Assembly (NCBI GenBank): GCA_965248675.1
Contig: CBDFJZ010000008.1
Span: 682,001 to 746,000 of the forward strand
Source of the DNA: UBA6627 sp965248675
Lineage (GTDB): Bacteria; Chloroflexota; Dehalococcoidia; UBA2979
DNA length: 64,000 nt
Direction of reading: 5' to 3'
The position numbers and the translations under genes are program-made. The notes beneath the pieces are model-generated. The model made no database searches and was not told the origin of the DNA. It worked only from the letters and a program-made list of their open reading frames with translations. Numbering within the stretch: the stretch's first letter is position 1; every line of letters starts with the position of its first letter. This document shows, one piece after another, positions 35,438-44,840 of the stretch.

Positions 35438-36069
35438 CGCCTATCCTCCAGACGCTGCGGCAGCACGTTTGGTTCCGCGATCGACCCAATTATGTCCCGC
35501 AACCGCCCTCGCGCGCGGCTGAGCCGCGATTTCACCGTGCCCAGCGGCAGCCCGGTGATCTCCGCGATCTCGTCATAGGCCAGGTCTTGCACGTCCGAAA
35601 GCACGACTACCTCGCGCCAGTCGTCAGGGAGCTGGGCGAGCGCGGACTGCAACAGCGAGCGCAGATCGCCCTGCTCCGCGACGGCCTCTGGCGACGGTCC
35701 CTCGTCCGCCGGGTCGAGCGAGGCGCGATCGGGGTCGTCTCGTGCCGCGTCGAGCGAGGTCTGCGGGCGGCGCCCGCGGCGACGCAGCTCGTCGCGCGAG
35801 AGGTTGGCGACGATCGTGAACAGCCACGACTGAAACCGCCCGCCCCGGAAGCTGTCGAGGCGGCTCCAGGCGCGGATGAACGCCTCCTGCGTCGCGTCCT
35901 CGGCGGCCGGGGGCGATCCGAGCATCCGCAGCGCCAGGCTGTAGACGGGATCCTGGAAGCGAACGACGAGAGCGTTGAAGGCGGTCAGATCGCCGTCGCG
36001 CGCGCGCTGGATCAGCGCCTCGAGCGCGGCGTCATCCGTGGGGCGGGCGGGACTGGAAGGGTTGGCCAT
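35434..36069 (-). CDS. ECF-family RNA polymerase sigma factor
   Basis: This 211-residue sigma-70 family protein has region 2 at about residues 25-95 (FNALVVRFQDPVYSLALRML, then EDATQEAFIRAWSRLDSFRG and FQSWLFTIVANLSRDELRRR) and region 4 at about 145-200 (QLPDDWREVVVLSDVQDLAYDEIAEITGLPLGTVKSRLSRAR). It is coupled by a 4-base overlap to an anti-sigma gene, the standard arrangement. The target regulon is unknown. It is divergent from the signal peptidase gene, with a 150-base shared promoter region. Confidence 0.94.
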   Translation of the reverse strand: MANPSSPARPTDDAALEALIQRARDGDLTAFNALVVRFQDPVYSLALRMLGSPPAAEDATQEAFIRAWSRLDSFRGGRFQSWLFTIVANLSRDELRRRGRRPQTSLDAARDDPDRASLDPADEGPSPEAVAEQGDLRSLLQSALAQLPDDWREVVVLSDVQDLAYDEIAEITGLPLGTVKSRLSRARGRLRDIIGSIAEPNVLPQRLEDRR

Positions 36070-36222
36070 GCCCTGATTCGCGTGCTGCGGCGGCCCGGTT
36101 CGAGCGACGTCGAACGCGGACGCTTCGTCCCCGCCGCGAGCCGAGCGTAGCAGCTACCGGCCCCGGGACCAGCGGGCATATTCCCGAGGAGACGGGTCAG
36201 AGCGGGGTCTATACTCGAAGGC

Positions 36223-36966
36223 ATGCTGCAGCCCCCGGCCGACGACCGGCGCGCCGATCGGCCTCCCCCCAGCGCTCCCTTTCCCACGCACGAAGGGCTC
36301 GACGAGGTCGATCCGTGGGTCGCCGCGCCGTCGCGTCACCCGCTCCGCGCGCTCTGGCCCTGGGGCCTGTCGCAGCTCTCGGAAACGCTCGAGGTGGTCG
36401 CGCTCGCGATCCTCATGTTCCTCGCGGTACGCGCCGTTGGTCAGAACTTCATCGTCGACGGTGAGTCGATGCACCCCACCTTCGAGAACAACCAGCTCCT
36501 GATCGTCAACCGGCTCGCGTACACCTCGATCGATCTGTCGTGGATCCCGGGCGTTGACACCGAAGCGTGGCGGCCGTTCGGCGAACCCGAGATCGGCGAC
36601 GTCGTCGTTTTCTCGTTCCCGGGCGACCCCGATCGGGATTTCATCAAGCGCATCGTCGCTCGGGATGGGCAGACGGTCTCGATCGTGGGAGGGACCGTGA
36701 TCGTGGACGGGGTCGCGCTGGACGAGCCTTATCTGCTCGGCGGGTGGAACAACGACTTCCCGGAACAGACGGTTCCCGAGGGGATGCTGTTCGTCCTGGG
36801 CGACAACCGGGCCAACTCCTTCGATTCACGCTCGTGGGGGATGCTGCCTGAGGGGCTGGTGATCGGTCGCGCCGACGTCCGCTACTGGCCATTCGATCAG
36901 ATCGGCCTGGTGGAGCATCATCACCCAGATCCGGCGGTGACCGCGCAGCTCTCCGCGGCGCGGTGA
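36223..36966 (+). CDS. lepB: signal peptidase I
   Basis: This 247-residue membrane protease removes signal peptides from exported proteins. After a Pro-rich cytoplasmic N-terminus (1-50) there is a single transmembrane helix (about 55-75). The catalytic Ser is in VDGESMHPTF (about 80-89) and the Lys in DFIKRIVARDG (about 143-153). LGDNRANSFDSRSWG is the conserved box E. Length and order are normal for the type found in bacteria with one N-terminal anchor. The start at 36223 may be early; the Pro-rich leader is not conserved in the family. Confidence 0.94.
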   Translation: MLQPPADDRRADRPPPSAPFPTHEGLDEVDPWVAAPSRHPLRALWPWGLSQLSETLEVVALAILMFLAVRAVGQNFIVDGESMHPTFENNQLLIVNRLAYTSIDLSWIPGVDTEAWRPFGEPEIGDVVVFSFPGDPDRDFIKRIVARDGQTVSIVGGTVIVDGVALDEPYLLGGWNNDFPEQTVPEGMLFVLGDNRANSFDSRSWGMLPEGLVIGRADVRYWPFDQIGLVEHHHPDPAVTAQLSAAR

Positions 36967-37098
36967 TTGATCTGCTAATCCGTCTTAGCTGTTGCGCGAA
37001 TCTTTGCGGCCAAGTAGCGTCTTGACAAGTCGTGCCGCCTGTGCGTGCGCGCACCGCGAGGCGCACATATGATGAGGCACCTACGGGAGGGCATATCG

Positions 37099-37719
37099 AT
37101 GCAGGGCGGATTGACTGGCTCGATGGAGAGCCTCGCGGCTATGGTCGAGCGCCGTTCCGTCCTTCGAGGACGCATCTTCGAGCTTTCGTCGGGTAAGAAG
37201 AGCAAGTATTTTTACAACGGCAAACGAGCTCTGCTTGCCGTTGACATGAAGATCGAGCTCGCTGAAGCGATGCTAGCGCTCGTCGCCGATGTCGATTACG
37301 ACCTTGTAGGCGGCGTTGCCGTTGGATCGGTCCCGATTGCCGAACATATGTCGCTGGTCGCAATGATGAAGGAGCTACGGGCACCGTTCGATACCTTCTA
37401 CGTCCGCAAGGAACCCAAGGAACACGGGACCCGTGAACAGACGTTCATGTCCGCCGACGAGAACGGACGAGAAACCCTCGGGCCGGGAGTACGAGTCCTG
37501 ATCGTAGACGATGTGATGACCACGGGCACCTCACTGGAAGTCGCGTTCAAAGAGGTGAAGCGCCTCGGAGCTCAGATCGTTGGAGTGATCGTACTTGTTG
37601 ACCGGCTTGAGCCTGAAGGCGCTTGGTTGCGAGATGATGAGCAGTACAACTTTCGAGCATTATTCACAGCCGACGCAGACGGTCACTTGACTCCAACTAA
37701 GGCTATGACTCCCGCGTAA
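37099..37719 (+). CDS. pyrE: orotate phosphoribosyltransferase
   Basis: This 206-residue enzyme joins orotate to PRPP in pyrimidine synthesis. The PRPP-binding motif is VLIVDDVMTTGTSL (about 135-148); the N-terminal SGKKSKYFYNGKRALL region and VGGVAVGSVPIAEH are typical of OPRTase, as is the flexible FYVRKEPKEHGT loop. The ATG at 37099 follows GGGAGGG by 8 bases; an upstream frame start at 37045 lacks support. The gene is richer in A/T-ending codons than its neighbours, so it may have a different history. No other pyrimidine gene is adjacent. Confidence 0.92.
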   Translation: MQGGLTGSMESLAAMVERRSVLRGRIFELSSGKKSKYFYNGKRALLAVDMKIELAEAMLALVADVDYDLVGGVAVGSVPIAEHMSLVAMMKELRAPFDTFYVRKEPKEHGTREQTFMSADENGRETLGPGVRVLIVDDVMTTGTSLEVAFKEVKRLGAQIVGVIVLVDRLEPEGAWLRDDEQYNFRALFTADADGHLTPTKAMTPA

Positions 37720-37823
37720 CCGACGGCCCGTCACCCTCACCAGCGGGTTGAGACCCGCATCACAAGCCGTATGCGATTGAGACCCGCGTCACAGGCGGGG
37801 TTGTCACCTGCGTTACGATCTTT

Positions 37824-38099
37824 ATGTCCGCTCTCACCCCACGCCGGTATCAACGCCGGCTCCACCAGCAGATGGGGGTGACGATGCCCGCGCTCCGCTG
37901 GGACACGTTCGACGACCGACTCGGCGCGACTGAAGCGATACCGCCCGCGCCGAGCGAACGGACTCGCGATGACCGCGCGGCGGTACTCGCCGGGGACGAC
38001 GCCTCGAGCGGCGGCGTCGTCCCCGGCGTCATCTTCAGCCTCGTTGGGTTCTGGCTCCCGCTCGCCGCTGTGATCGCGTGGAGACGCCGGATCCGCTAG
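37824..38099 (+). CDS. possible small protein with C-terminal membrane helix
   Basis: The 91-codon frame ends with VVPGVIFSLVGFWLPLAAVI and a basic AWRRRIR, a plausible single transmembrane helix with a cytoplasmic tail; a start at Met21 (MPALRWDTF) is possible. Against it being real, a 15-bp perfect hairpin occupies bases 37989-38027 within the frame, and no clear ribosome site is seen. The hydrophobic end is the only protein-like part. Confidence 0.35.
   Translation: MSALTPRRYQRRLHQQMGVTMPALRWDTFDDRLGATEAIPPAPSERTRDDRAAVLAGDDASSGGVVPGVIFSLVGFWLPLAAVIAWRRRIR
37989..38027. terminator. 15-bp perfect inverted repeat
   Basis: GCCGGGGACGACGCC at 37989-38003 pairs exactly with 38013-38027 across a 9-base loop. 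It is among the most stable hairpins seen in the window. It is not followed by a T run on the + strand (GTCATCTTC). It may end the pyrE transcript or be a binding site; it lies inside the doubtful small gene. Confidence 0.5.
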
Positions 38100-38742
38100 C
38101 GGCGGTTCGGCACCGCACCGACCGGGCCGCGGCCATTCGGTCCGCCTTCGTCGGACAGCATGCAAGAGTCCACCGCCACGCCGTCCGCGCCGTGGTGGGA
38201 CGCCGCCTCGGACGCCGATCCATTCGCCCGCCGGCAGCCGGTGGAGGTAGAGCGTGTCATCGGCGTTCTGCTCGGCCTCGCTGAATCAGCGAGCTCACTC
38301 TCAGGGGCCCGCGGCGCCCGGTGCTCGGGCGCGGGGTGGCTGCTGCCAGCCGTAGCGACCGTCCTCGCTCAGACGCGCCGCCGGGGACCGCTCGAAGTCT
38401 CACCCCGAGCGACCCGCCAGACCGCTGGCGGGCTGATCTGCGTCAGACGGCGGCGGCGCGACGCGGATGGGGACGATCCGCCCTCGCGGTGTGCTCAGCG
38501 AATAGCGAGCGAAACCGGTATGGTGGCGCAACCGCGCGCGACACCGGAGACGGTGGGGTCGCTGGGTCGGGGTTTCACCTCGGCGCCGAGCGGGCTCGGA
38601 TCACGGGCCGGCTCTGGTGGCGGCGGCGGGGAACGCCAGCCGTTCAGCTCGGTCTCGGAGAGCGCTCCCCAGCGCGACGGTGGCCCGCACCACCGAGACG
38701 GCATGCGAAGGAAGCCTGAGAGCGCACTGGACGGAGCAAACG

Positions 38743-38928
38743 ATGGCGAAGCAAGAGGCCCAGACGCAGGAATGCGTGCACCACTGGATGCTGCCTGCTC
38801 CCAGCGCGAAGGGCACCACTGGCGTCTGCAAGACGTGCGGCGCGACCCGTGAGTTCGTCGATCATCAGTCCGGACCGCAGGGCCGCTGGCTCCGTCAGCG
38901 CGGTCAGAGCCCGCCTCGTAAGCAGTAG
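38743..38928 (+). CDS. small zinc-ribbon protein (HHW...CKTCG type)
   Basis: This 61-residue protein reads ECVHHWMLPAPSAKGTTGVC then KTCGATREFVDHQ. The pattern C/E-x-HHW-x(4)-P-x(5)-G-x-CKxCG-x-xREF is a recurrent small-protein family that I associate with Chloroflexota and relatives. CxxCG plus the upstream Cys/His can bind zinc. A GGAG lies 8 bases before the ATG. The function is unknown; the gene is a useful lineage marker. Confidence 0.75.
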   Translation: MAKQEAQTQECVHHWMLPAPSAKGTTGVCKTCGATREFVDHQSGPQGRWLRQRGQSPPRKQ

Positions 38929-39090
38929 GCGCCGACCCGCCCGCGCGAGCCGCACCTCGAAGGTTTCCGAGCTGGTTCCGACGCGCACGTGACGTTTGGC
39001 GGCGGCCGCTCCCGCTCGGGTGCCCGTGGCCGCGACCGGCCACTGTCGGCAGCGCGAGGTCCCTCGTGACTCGGAGTTCAGGACAGCGAG

Positions 39091-39112
39091 AAGGCGGCTC
39101 GATCGCCGCCTT
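39091..39112. terminator. hairpin between the zinc-ribbon gene and the lasso-like peptide gene
   Basis: AAGGCGGC and GCCGCCTT pair (8 bp) around TCGATC. The hairpin sits downstream of both the + strand zinc-ribbon gene (stop 38928) and the minus-strand peptide gene (stop 39144), as expected for a shared terminator of convergent transcripts. No T tract follows. Confidence 0.5.
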
Positions 39113-39143
39113 CCAATCAACCCGGGTCTGAGGTGAACCTGCG

Positions 39144-39236
39144 CTACGCGGCGTCGTCGCTCTGGTCGGACGGGGACCGCTTCGTCAGCAGGCCCTTAAT
39201 CGATTCGCGCCGCATCCGTGGACGTTCGTATCGCAT
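39144..39236 (-). CDS. 30-residue peptide with lasso-type leader pattern
   Basis: The peptide begins MRYERPRM and has the arrangement Tyr3-x-x-Pro6-x-Met8, Ile13, Leu16-Leu17-Thr18, then an acidic Ser/Asp tail ending in Ala-Ala. A Y-x-x-P motif followed by a hydrophobic residue and a late Thr is the recognition pattern of lasso-peptide leaders. A very strong GAGGAGG ribosome site ends 6 bases before the ATG, and a promoter match lies upstream, so it is a real gene. The residues after Thr18 do not make a classic lasso core: no Gly/Ala/Ser start with Asp/Glu at position 7-9 and a long tail. It is divergent from the asparagine-synthetase-like gene. Confidence 0.6.
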   Translation of the reverse strand: MRYERPRMRRESIKGLLTKRSPSDQSDDAA

Positions 39237-39318
39237 GACGCCTCCTCGGCCCTGCTGTTCGCCGCCTGGCACATTCGCATCGAGCGGCCGGCCCACCGAC
39301 CGCGGCGACGCCGCGCGG

Positions 39319-39347
39319 ACACTATCACGACGGCGATAAGATGTCAC
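39319..39347 (-). promoter_or_regulatory. putative promoter of the lasso-like peptide
   Basis: On the minus strand GTGACA (39347-39342) is followed after 17 bases by TAGTGT (39324-39319). Transcription would start near 39312, giving a leader of about 75 bases. The -10 match keeps the TA and final T. Confidence 0.45.
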
Positions 39348-39402
39348 CTCCGCGGGTCCGATCGGGATCGAGATTGCCGCAACCGAGTTCAAAGGATTCG
39401 CG

Positions 39403-41274
39403 ATGACGGGGTTCGCGTTCGCCGCCAGCCGCTCGGGGCGATCGACTGGCGAGGAGGCCGTCACGAGGATGGCCGAGGCGGCGCCACATCGCGGCCGCGC
39501 CCGAACCAGTCGCGCGGACGGAGGGGGGCCACCGCTGCTGCCCAGGGGAGCGGTGTCACTGTCGCGAGCGACGCCGCAGGGCGCCTGATCGTCGCCGACA
39601 CGCGCCTCGATGATGTGCCAGCGCTCGCGCGGAGGCTGGGGCACGCCGCCGGATCGCTCGACGAGGCGGCGCTGATCCTCGAGGCGTACGACCGCTGGGA
39701 CGATCGCTGCGCCGAAGGCATGCTCGGCGACTTCGCGTTCGTGATCTGGGACGCGCCGCGGGGTGAGGTGTTCGCGGCGCGGGATCTGTTCGGGATGCGC
39801 CCACTGTTCTACGCGGTGACCCCGGACGGGGTGTTCGCTTCGAGCGAAATCGCGCAGGTCCTCGAAGCCCCGGGGGTGCCGCGGCGGCTGGACGAGCGTT
39901 CGGTGGTCGGCTCCCTGGTCGGGCAAGCCCAGTCACCTCGCTGGACCCAGTTCGAAGGCGTGAGGCGGTTGCGCCCCGGCCACGTGCTGCGAGTCGACGA
40001 GCGGGGCGCTCGGACGAGCCGGTTCTGGCGGCCAGCGAGGCGGCCCAGCGACCGCCTGCCGAACGGTGCCGAATACGCCCAAGAATTGCGCTCATTGTTG
40101 GCGGTCGCGATTCGCGAGCGCCTGACGGGAATCGACACGCCGGGCCTGATGCTCAGCGGTGGAATTGACTCCACGAGCATCGCCGCGACGGCGGGACAGC
40201 TGCGAACGGACGACCGATCGATCCCGGCGTTGGCGACCTACAGCTTCGCCTACGACCGCTTCAGCGAATGCGACGAGCGCGCCGTCAGCGATCAGGTAAT
40301 CGCAGTCACCGGTCAACCAAACGCGGCAGTGCCGGCCGACGACGCCTTTCCGCTGGCCGACTATCCCGATCATCCGCCGGACCTCGATGGTCCGGACCTG
40401 CTGCAGAGCCACGTGGTGATGAGACGGACGGCCGCGCGGGCGCGGGCCTCGGGCGTCTCGCTGCTGATGTCGGGACACCGCGGCGATCCGCTGTTCGGCG
40501 AAGGAGCGTTCGACTACCTCGGGACGCTGCGGACGGGCGGCCCATTCGAGGTCTGGCGCCAGGCCGGCGCGCAGGCGCAGCGCGAGGAGACGAGCCGGCG
40601 GCGGATCCTGTACCGCGACCTCGCGCGACGCTTGCCGGCGGCGGCGTGGCCTCGGCACCGCTGGACGGGCGCCCGGGACCGGCTCCGCCAGATCGTCCCC
40701 GGCGGCGCCCGGCGCCCGCCCTGGATCCGCGCCGACGCGGTCGCCGCGCACGGCCTCGAAGGCGACGCGCCCGACACCGTCGCGCCCTCGACACTGAGCA
40801 GCGACGTCCGGCGGCGCCGGCACGAGGCGATCCTGCAACCGAGGCACGCCGCGAGCGCGGAGTACCTGGAACGCCGGTTCGCGCGCGCCGGCGTGCGCTA
40901 CGGCGACCCCTGGTCGGATCGCCGGATCGCGGAGTGGATCCTGTCGGTGCCGCCGAGCCGGATCACCTCGGGCGGGCAGGACAAGTGGGTGCTGCGCGAG
41001 GCGATGCGCGGCCTGCTGCCCGAACCCCCGCGACGGCACGTTCCGGGCGAACCCTGGGCCGATCTACGAATACTGCATCCTCGAGGGCGCCGAGCCGGCG
41101 GTCCGGGATCTGCTCACCCGCCCGATCACCGCCGAACGCGGCTACGTCGACGCCACCGCGCTATCCGCGGCCTACGGGCGGTACCAGGGCGGACACTGGC
41201 CGGGACTCCCCGAATGGAACGCCTTCTGGCGCTGGATCGGCTGGGAACGGTGGCTCCGAGCGCACGATGCGTAG
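39403..41274 (+). pseudogene. asparagine-synthetase-like protein (lasso-cyclase type), two frameshifts
   Basis: The ATG at 39403 follows AAAGGA. The N-terminal Ntn-like domain (MTGFAFAASRSG...MAEAAPHRG) lacks the Cys2 of glutamine amidotransferases, as in lasso macrolactam synthetases. A lost base in the six-G run 39523-39528 shifts the frame; the match resumes as GRLIVADTRLDDV and MLGDFAFVIWD. The synthetase domain has the ATP pyrophosphatase loop LSGGIDSTS. An extra base near 41043 shifts the frame again; the true C-terminus reads GPIYEYCILEGAEP, AERGYVDATALSAAYGRYQG, and stops at 41274. The total would be about 623 residues, right for the family. No lasso B protein (RRE or protease) is adjacent. 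Confidence 0.75.
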
Positions 41275-41441
41275 CGACCGAAGAGCCCTCGGGCACTCTT
41301 CGCCGCTGGTTCAGGCGCCCGAGCAGCCCTTTGAGCGCGTGCTGGTCGCCGCTGTTCGTCACGTCCGGTCGCGGTCGGTCAACGGGCGGACCCGAGTGCG
41401 CGGTATGTTGTCGTGAAGAATAGCCACAGAGGTCCTAATCG

Positions 41442-44400
41442 ATGCAGAGCAGTCAGTTGAGTTTGAGCAAGCTTCTAATCGCGAACCGCGGCGAGATCGC
41501 GGTACGCATCGTCCGGGCCGCCGAGGAGCTGGCGCTGCCCACCGCGGCGGTCTTCTCCGAGGATGACGCGGGCTCGCCGCACGCCGACCGAGCCGACGAG
41601 GCGCATGCGCTGACAGGCAAGGGCGCCGGCGCGTACCTCGACATGGAACAGTTGCTCGCGATCGCGAAGACGGCCGGTTGCGACGCGATCCACCCGGGGT
41701 ATGGCTTCCTGGCGGAACGCGCGGCGTTCGCCCGTCGCTGCATGGAGGAGGGGATCACGTTCGTCGGCCCCTCGGTCGAGACGCTCGAGCTGCTCGGCGA
41801 CAAGTCTCGCGCCCGAGGACTTGCGGAGGACCTCGGGGTCCCGGTGCTACCGGGAAGCCCGGGAGCGGTGAGCGCTGACGAGGCGCGATCGTTCTTTGAA
41901 GGCCTCGGAGGCGACGCCGCGGTGTTGATCAAGGCGGTCTCCGGCGGCGGTGGGCGAGGGATGAGGGTCGTCGAGCGGATCGAGGAGATCGAGGACGCCC
42001 ACGCACGCTGTGCGTCGGAGGCGAAGGCAGCGTTTGGCGACGGGGCCGTCTATGTGGAGCAGTTGATCCCTCGAGCGCGGCACATCGAGGTGCAGGTGAT
42101 CGGTGATGGACGCGGCGCGGTCAGCCAGCTGGGTGAACGCGAGTGCAGCATCCAGCGAAGGCATCAGAAGCTCGTCGAGATCGCGCCCAGTCCGAGTCTG
42201 AGTGGGGAGCTGCGCGACGCCATCTGCGCGGCGGCGGTGCGGATGGCCGAAGCTGTCTCGTACCAGAGTCTCGGGACGTTCGAGTTCCTGGTGGACGCGA
42301 CGGTCGAAAATCGGTTCGTGTTCATCGAAGCGAACGCCCGGCTCCAGGTGGAGCACACGGTGACGGAGGAGGTGACCGGAGTTGATCTGGTGCTGGCGCA
42401 GCTCCGGATCGCCGCGGGTGAAACGCTGGCCGACCTCGGTCTGCAGCAGCCAGCAGTCAGCCCTGCTCGTGGCTTCGCGATCCAGGCGCGCGTCAACACG
42501 GAGCAGATGGAGCCGGATGGGAAGGTGCGTCCCTCGGGCGGGCAACTGGCGACGTTCCAACCGCCCCTGGGTCCCGGCGTCCGGGTCGACACGTATGCGG
42601 TCCCCGGCTACACCACGAACCCGAATTTTGATTCGCTGCTGGCGAAGGTGATCGTCCACTCCAGCTCGGACGAGTTCGAGGCCGCGTCCGGGCGACTGGG
42701 CCGCGCCCTCGAGGAGTTTCAGATCGGCGGTCTCGAGACGAACGTCGCTTTCTTGCGGCGGGTCGTCGAACACGATGACTTCGCGGCGCAGAACGTCTAC
42801 ACGCGGTGGCTGGACCACAACATCGAACAACTGGCGGCCGTCGCGGACGCCGGCGGGAATGGCGCCAGCGCCGAGGCCGGCCGCGCCGGCGCCGCCGTCG
42901 ACCGCAAGGATCCGCTCGCCTCGCTGGACTTCTTCCGTGGTGGGGAGCCGACGCGAGGATCGAGGATGAGATCCCCGATCGTTGGTCCGCCGAATACAGA
43001 GCCGGTTCCGGCGCCGCTCCAGGCCACCGTCACCGAGATTCACATCGCCGAGGGCGACACGGTCCGCGAGGGCCAGCTGCTCTTCGTGATGAGCGCCCTC
43101 AAGATGGAGCACGTCGTCGAAGCCGAGGCCGGCGGCATCGTCCGCCAGGTCACCGTCTCCATCGACGAGATCGTCTACGAGGACCATCCGCTGGCCTTCA
43201 TCGAGGAGATGGACGTCGGCGGCGCCATCGAGCGCGAAGACGCCACGCCTGACATCGACTACATCCGGCCGAGCCTGCAGGCCGTCTTCGACCGCCGCCA
43301 GCTCATCCTGGACGAGAACCGCCCCGAGGCCGTCGAACGCCGCCACTCCCGAGGGCGTCGCACCGTCCGCGAGAACCTCAACCAGCTCATGGACCCGGGC
43401 ACCTGGACCGAGTACGGACAGCTGGCCGTCTCGACGCCTCGGGCGGGGCTGACGGCTGACGAGCTGATCCGCAAGACCCCTGCCGATGGCCTGGTCGCCG
43501 GCATCGGCTCGGTCAACGGGCACCTCTTCGACGAGAAGCGCGCCCGCACGATGTTCATCTCCTACGACGACACCGTGTACGCCGGCACCCAGGGCGGCCG
43601 CGGTCACGACAAGACCGACCGCATGGTGGAGCTCGCCGACGAACTCTCGCTGCCGCTGATCTTCCACGCCGAGGGCGCCGGCGCACGTTCCGGCAGCGCT
43701 CCAGCCGACCTCGCACAGCATCGCACCGCTGGTCGAGGCCACCCGGCCACCCGCACCTTCGAGACCATGGCCCAGCTCAGCGGCACGGTGCCGATGATCG
43801 GCGTCACCGCCGGCTGGTGTTACGCCGGCAACGCCTCGATCCTCGGCCTCACCGACCTGATCATCGCAACCGAGGACTCGCTGATCGCGATGGGCGCCCC
43901 CGCCACCATCGAGGGCGGTGGGATGGGCGTGTTCTTGCCCGAGGAGATCGGCCCCACCTCCGACACCGTGCCCGCCGGGACCGTTGACATCCTCGTGAAG
44001 GACCAGGACGAGGCGATCACCGCCTCGAAGAAGGTCCTCTCCTACTTCCAGGGGTCGATTGACGACTGGGAGGCCGAGGATCAGCGGCTGCTTCGGCATG
44101 TGATCCCGGAGAACCGCCATCGCAGCTTCGACATCCGCGAGCTGATCCGCATCCTCGCCGACAAGGACTCCATCCTCGAGCTGCGGCCCGAGTTCGGGAT
44201 CAGCATGGTCACCGCATTCATTCGCATCGGCGGTCACCCCTTCGGGTTGACTGCCAACAACAACGCCTACATCGGCGGCTCCATCGACAGCCCCGGCTCC
44301 GACAAGGTCGCCCGCTTCTGGCAGCTCTGTGACGCCTACAACATCCCGATCATCACCCTCGTTGACACGCCGGGAATGATGGTCGGCCCGGAGGTCGAGC

Positions 44401-44840
44401 GAACCGGCCTCGTCCGCCACTGCAGCCGCCTCTTCGTCACCGGCGCCAACCTGGAGACCCCGCGATTCAGCGTCGTCCTCCGCAAGGGCTACGCCCTGGG
44501 CTCGATCTCCGTGATGACCGGCAGCGGTCGCGCCCCGATCTTCACCGTCACCTGGCCCGAGGGCGAGTTCGGCGGCATGAACCTCGAGTCCAGCGTGCTC
44601 CTCTCGAACCGCGACGCGCTCGGCAAAATCGAGGACGTCGACGAGCGGGCCGCCGAGTACCAGCGCCTCGTCGACGACGCCTACGAACGCAGCGGCGCGA
44701 TTCACGCCGCCACGGTGTTCGGCGTCGACGACGTGATCGACCCCGCCGAGACACGCCGCTGGATCCTCAACGGCCTGATATCCGTCCCGGCGTCCGAGCC
44801 GATCCGCCGAGGGCGGCGGACGTTCCTCGACACCTGGTAG
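41442..44840 (+). CDS. fused acyl-CoA carboxylase (biotin carboxylase - BCCP - carboxyltransferase)
   Basis: This 1132-residue protein carries all parts of a biotin-dependent carboxylase. Residues 1-450 are biotin carboxylase (LLIANRGEIAVRIVRAAEEL; ATP loop SGGGGRGMRVV; EANARLQVEHTVTEEVTGVDLV). The biotinyl domain follows, with the modified Lys554 in MSALKMEHVVEAEAGG. Residues 610-1132 are the carboxyltransferase (FISYDDTVYAGTQGG; GVTAGWCYAGNAS; LVDTPGMMVGPE). Acetyl-, propionyl- or another acyl-CoA could be the substrate. Compared with the paralogue ending at 61461, a short stretch after HAEGAGARSG differs and is longer. AGAGG precedes the ATG. Confidence 0.93.
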   Translation: MQSSQLSLSKLLIANRGEIAVRIVRAAEELALPTAAVFSEDDAGSPHADRADEAHALTGKGAGAYLDMEQLLAIAKTAGCDAIHPGYGFLAERAAFARRCMEEGITFVGPSVETLELLGDKSRARGLAEDLGVPVLPGSPGAVSADEARSFFEGLGGDAAVLIKAVSGGGGRGMRVVERIEEIEDAHARCASEAKAAFGDGAVYVEQLIPRARHIEVQVIGDGRGAVSQLGERECSIQRRHQKLVEIAPSPSLSGELRDAICAAAVRMAEAVSYQSLGTFEFLVDATVENRFVFIEANARLQVEHTVTEEVTGVDLVLAQLRIAAGETLADLGLQQPAVSPARGFAIQARVNTEQMEPDGKVRPSGGQLATFQPPLGPGVRVDTYAVPGYTTNPNFDSLLAKVIVHSSSDEFEAASGRLGRALEEFQIGGLETNVAFLRRVVEHDDFAAQNVYTRWLDHNIEQLAAVADAGGNGASAEAGRAGAAVDRKDPLASLDFFRGGEPTRGSRMRSPIVGPPNTEPVPAPLQATVTEIHIAEGDTVREGQLLFVMSALKMEHVVEAEAGGIVRQVTVSIDEIVYEDHPLAFIEEMDVGGAIEREDATPDIDYIRPSLQAVFDRRQLILDENRPEAVERRHSRGRRTVRENLNQLMDPGTWTEYGQLAVSTPRAGLTADELIRKTPADGLVAGIGSVNGHLFDEKRARTMFISYDDTVYAGTQGGRGHDKTDRMVELADELSLPLIFHAEGAGARSGSAPADLAQHRTAGRGHPATRTFETMAQLSGTVPMIGVTAGWCYAGNASILGLTDLIIATEDSLIAMGAPATIEGGGMGVFLPEEIGPTSDTVPAGTVDILVKDQDEAITASKKVLSYFQGSIDDWEAEDQRLLRHVIPENRHRSFDIRELIRILADKDSILELRPEFGISMVTAFIRIGGHPFGLTANNNAYIGGSIDSPGSDKVARFWQLCDAYNIPIITLVDTPGMMVGPEVERTGLVRHCSRLFVTGANLETPRFSVVLRKGYALGSISVMTGSGRAPIFTVTWPEGEFGGMNLESSVLLSNRDALGKIEDVDERAAEYQRLVDDAYERSGAIHAATVFGVDDVIDPAETRRWILNGLISVPASEPIRRGRRTFLDTW

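Larger units (their letters stand above)
37720..38742. other. 1-kb stretch with repeats, a strong hairpin and one doubtful small gene
   Basis: Just after pyrE, GCGGGT/ACCCGC (37743-37758) can form a short hairpin, and a 20-base segment beginning TTGAGACCCGC occurs twice (37748-37767 and 37777-37796) in near-identical form. A doubtful 91-codon gene follows. From 38100 to 38742 several long frames are open, but they are rich in Arg, Gly and Ser and are not protein-like; I see no supportable gene there. Confidence 0.45.

Noticed and set aside
37748..37796. Repeated TTGAGACCCGC units as a CRISPR array
   Set aside because: Only two imperfect units with a 9-base gap, no third unit, no cas genes.
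38160..38852. 230-codon frame before the zinc-ribbon gene
   Set aside because: Low-complexity Arg/Gly/Ser composition, no ribosome site, and it overlaps a better-supported small gene in another frame.
39144..39236. Classical lasso precursor with a full core
   Set aside because: After the leader-like part there is no Gly/Ala/Ser/Cys start with Asp/Glu at position 7-9 and a tail long enough to thread.
41847..44705. 952-codon open frame antisense to the acyl-CoA carboxylase
   Set aside because: It mirrors the real gene; GC-rich third positions keep the opposite frame open. Composition is rich in Asp, Gly, Val and Arg with no domain.
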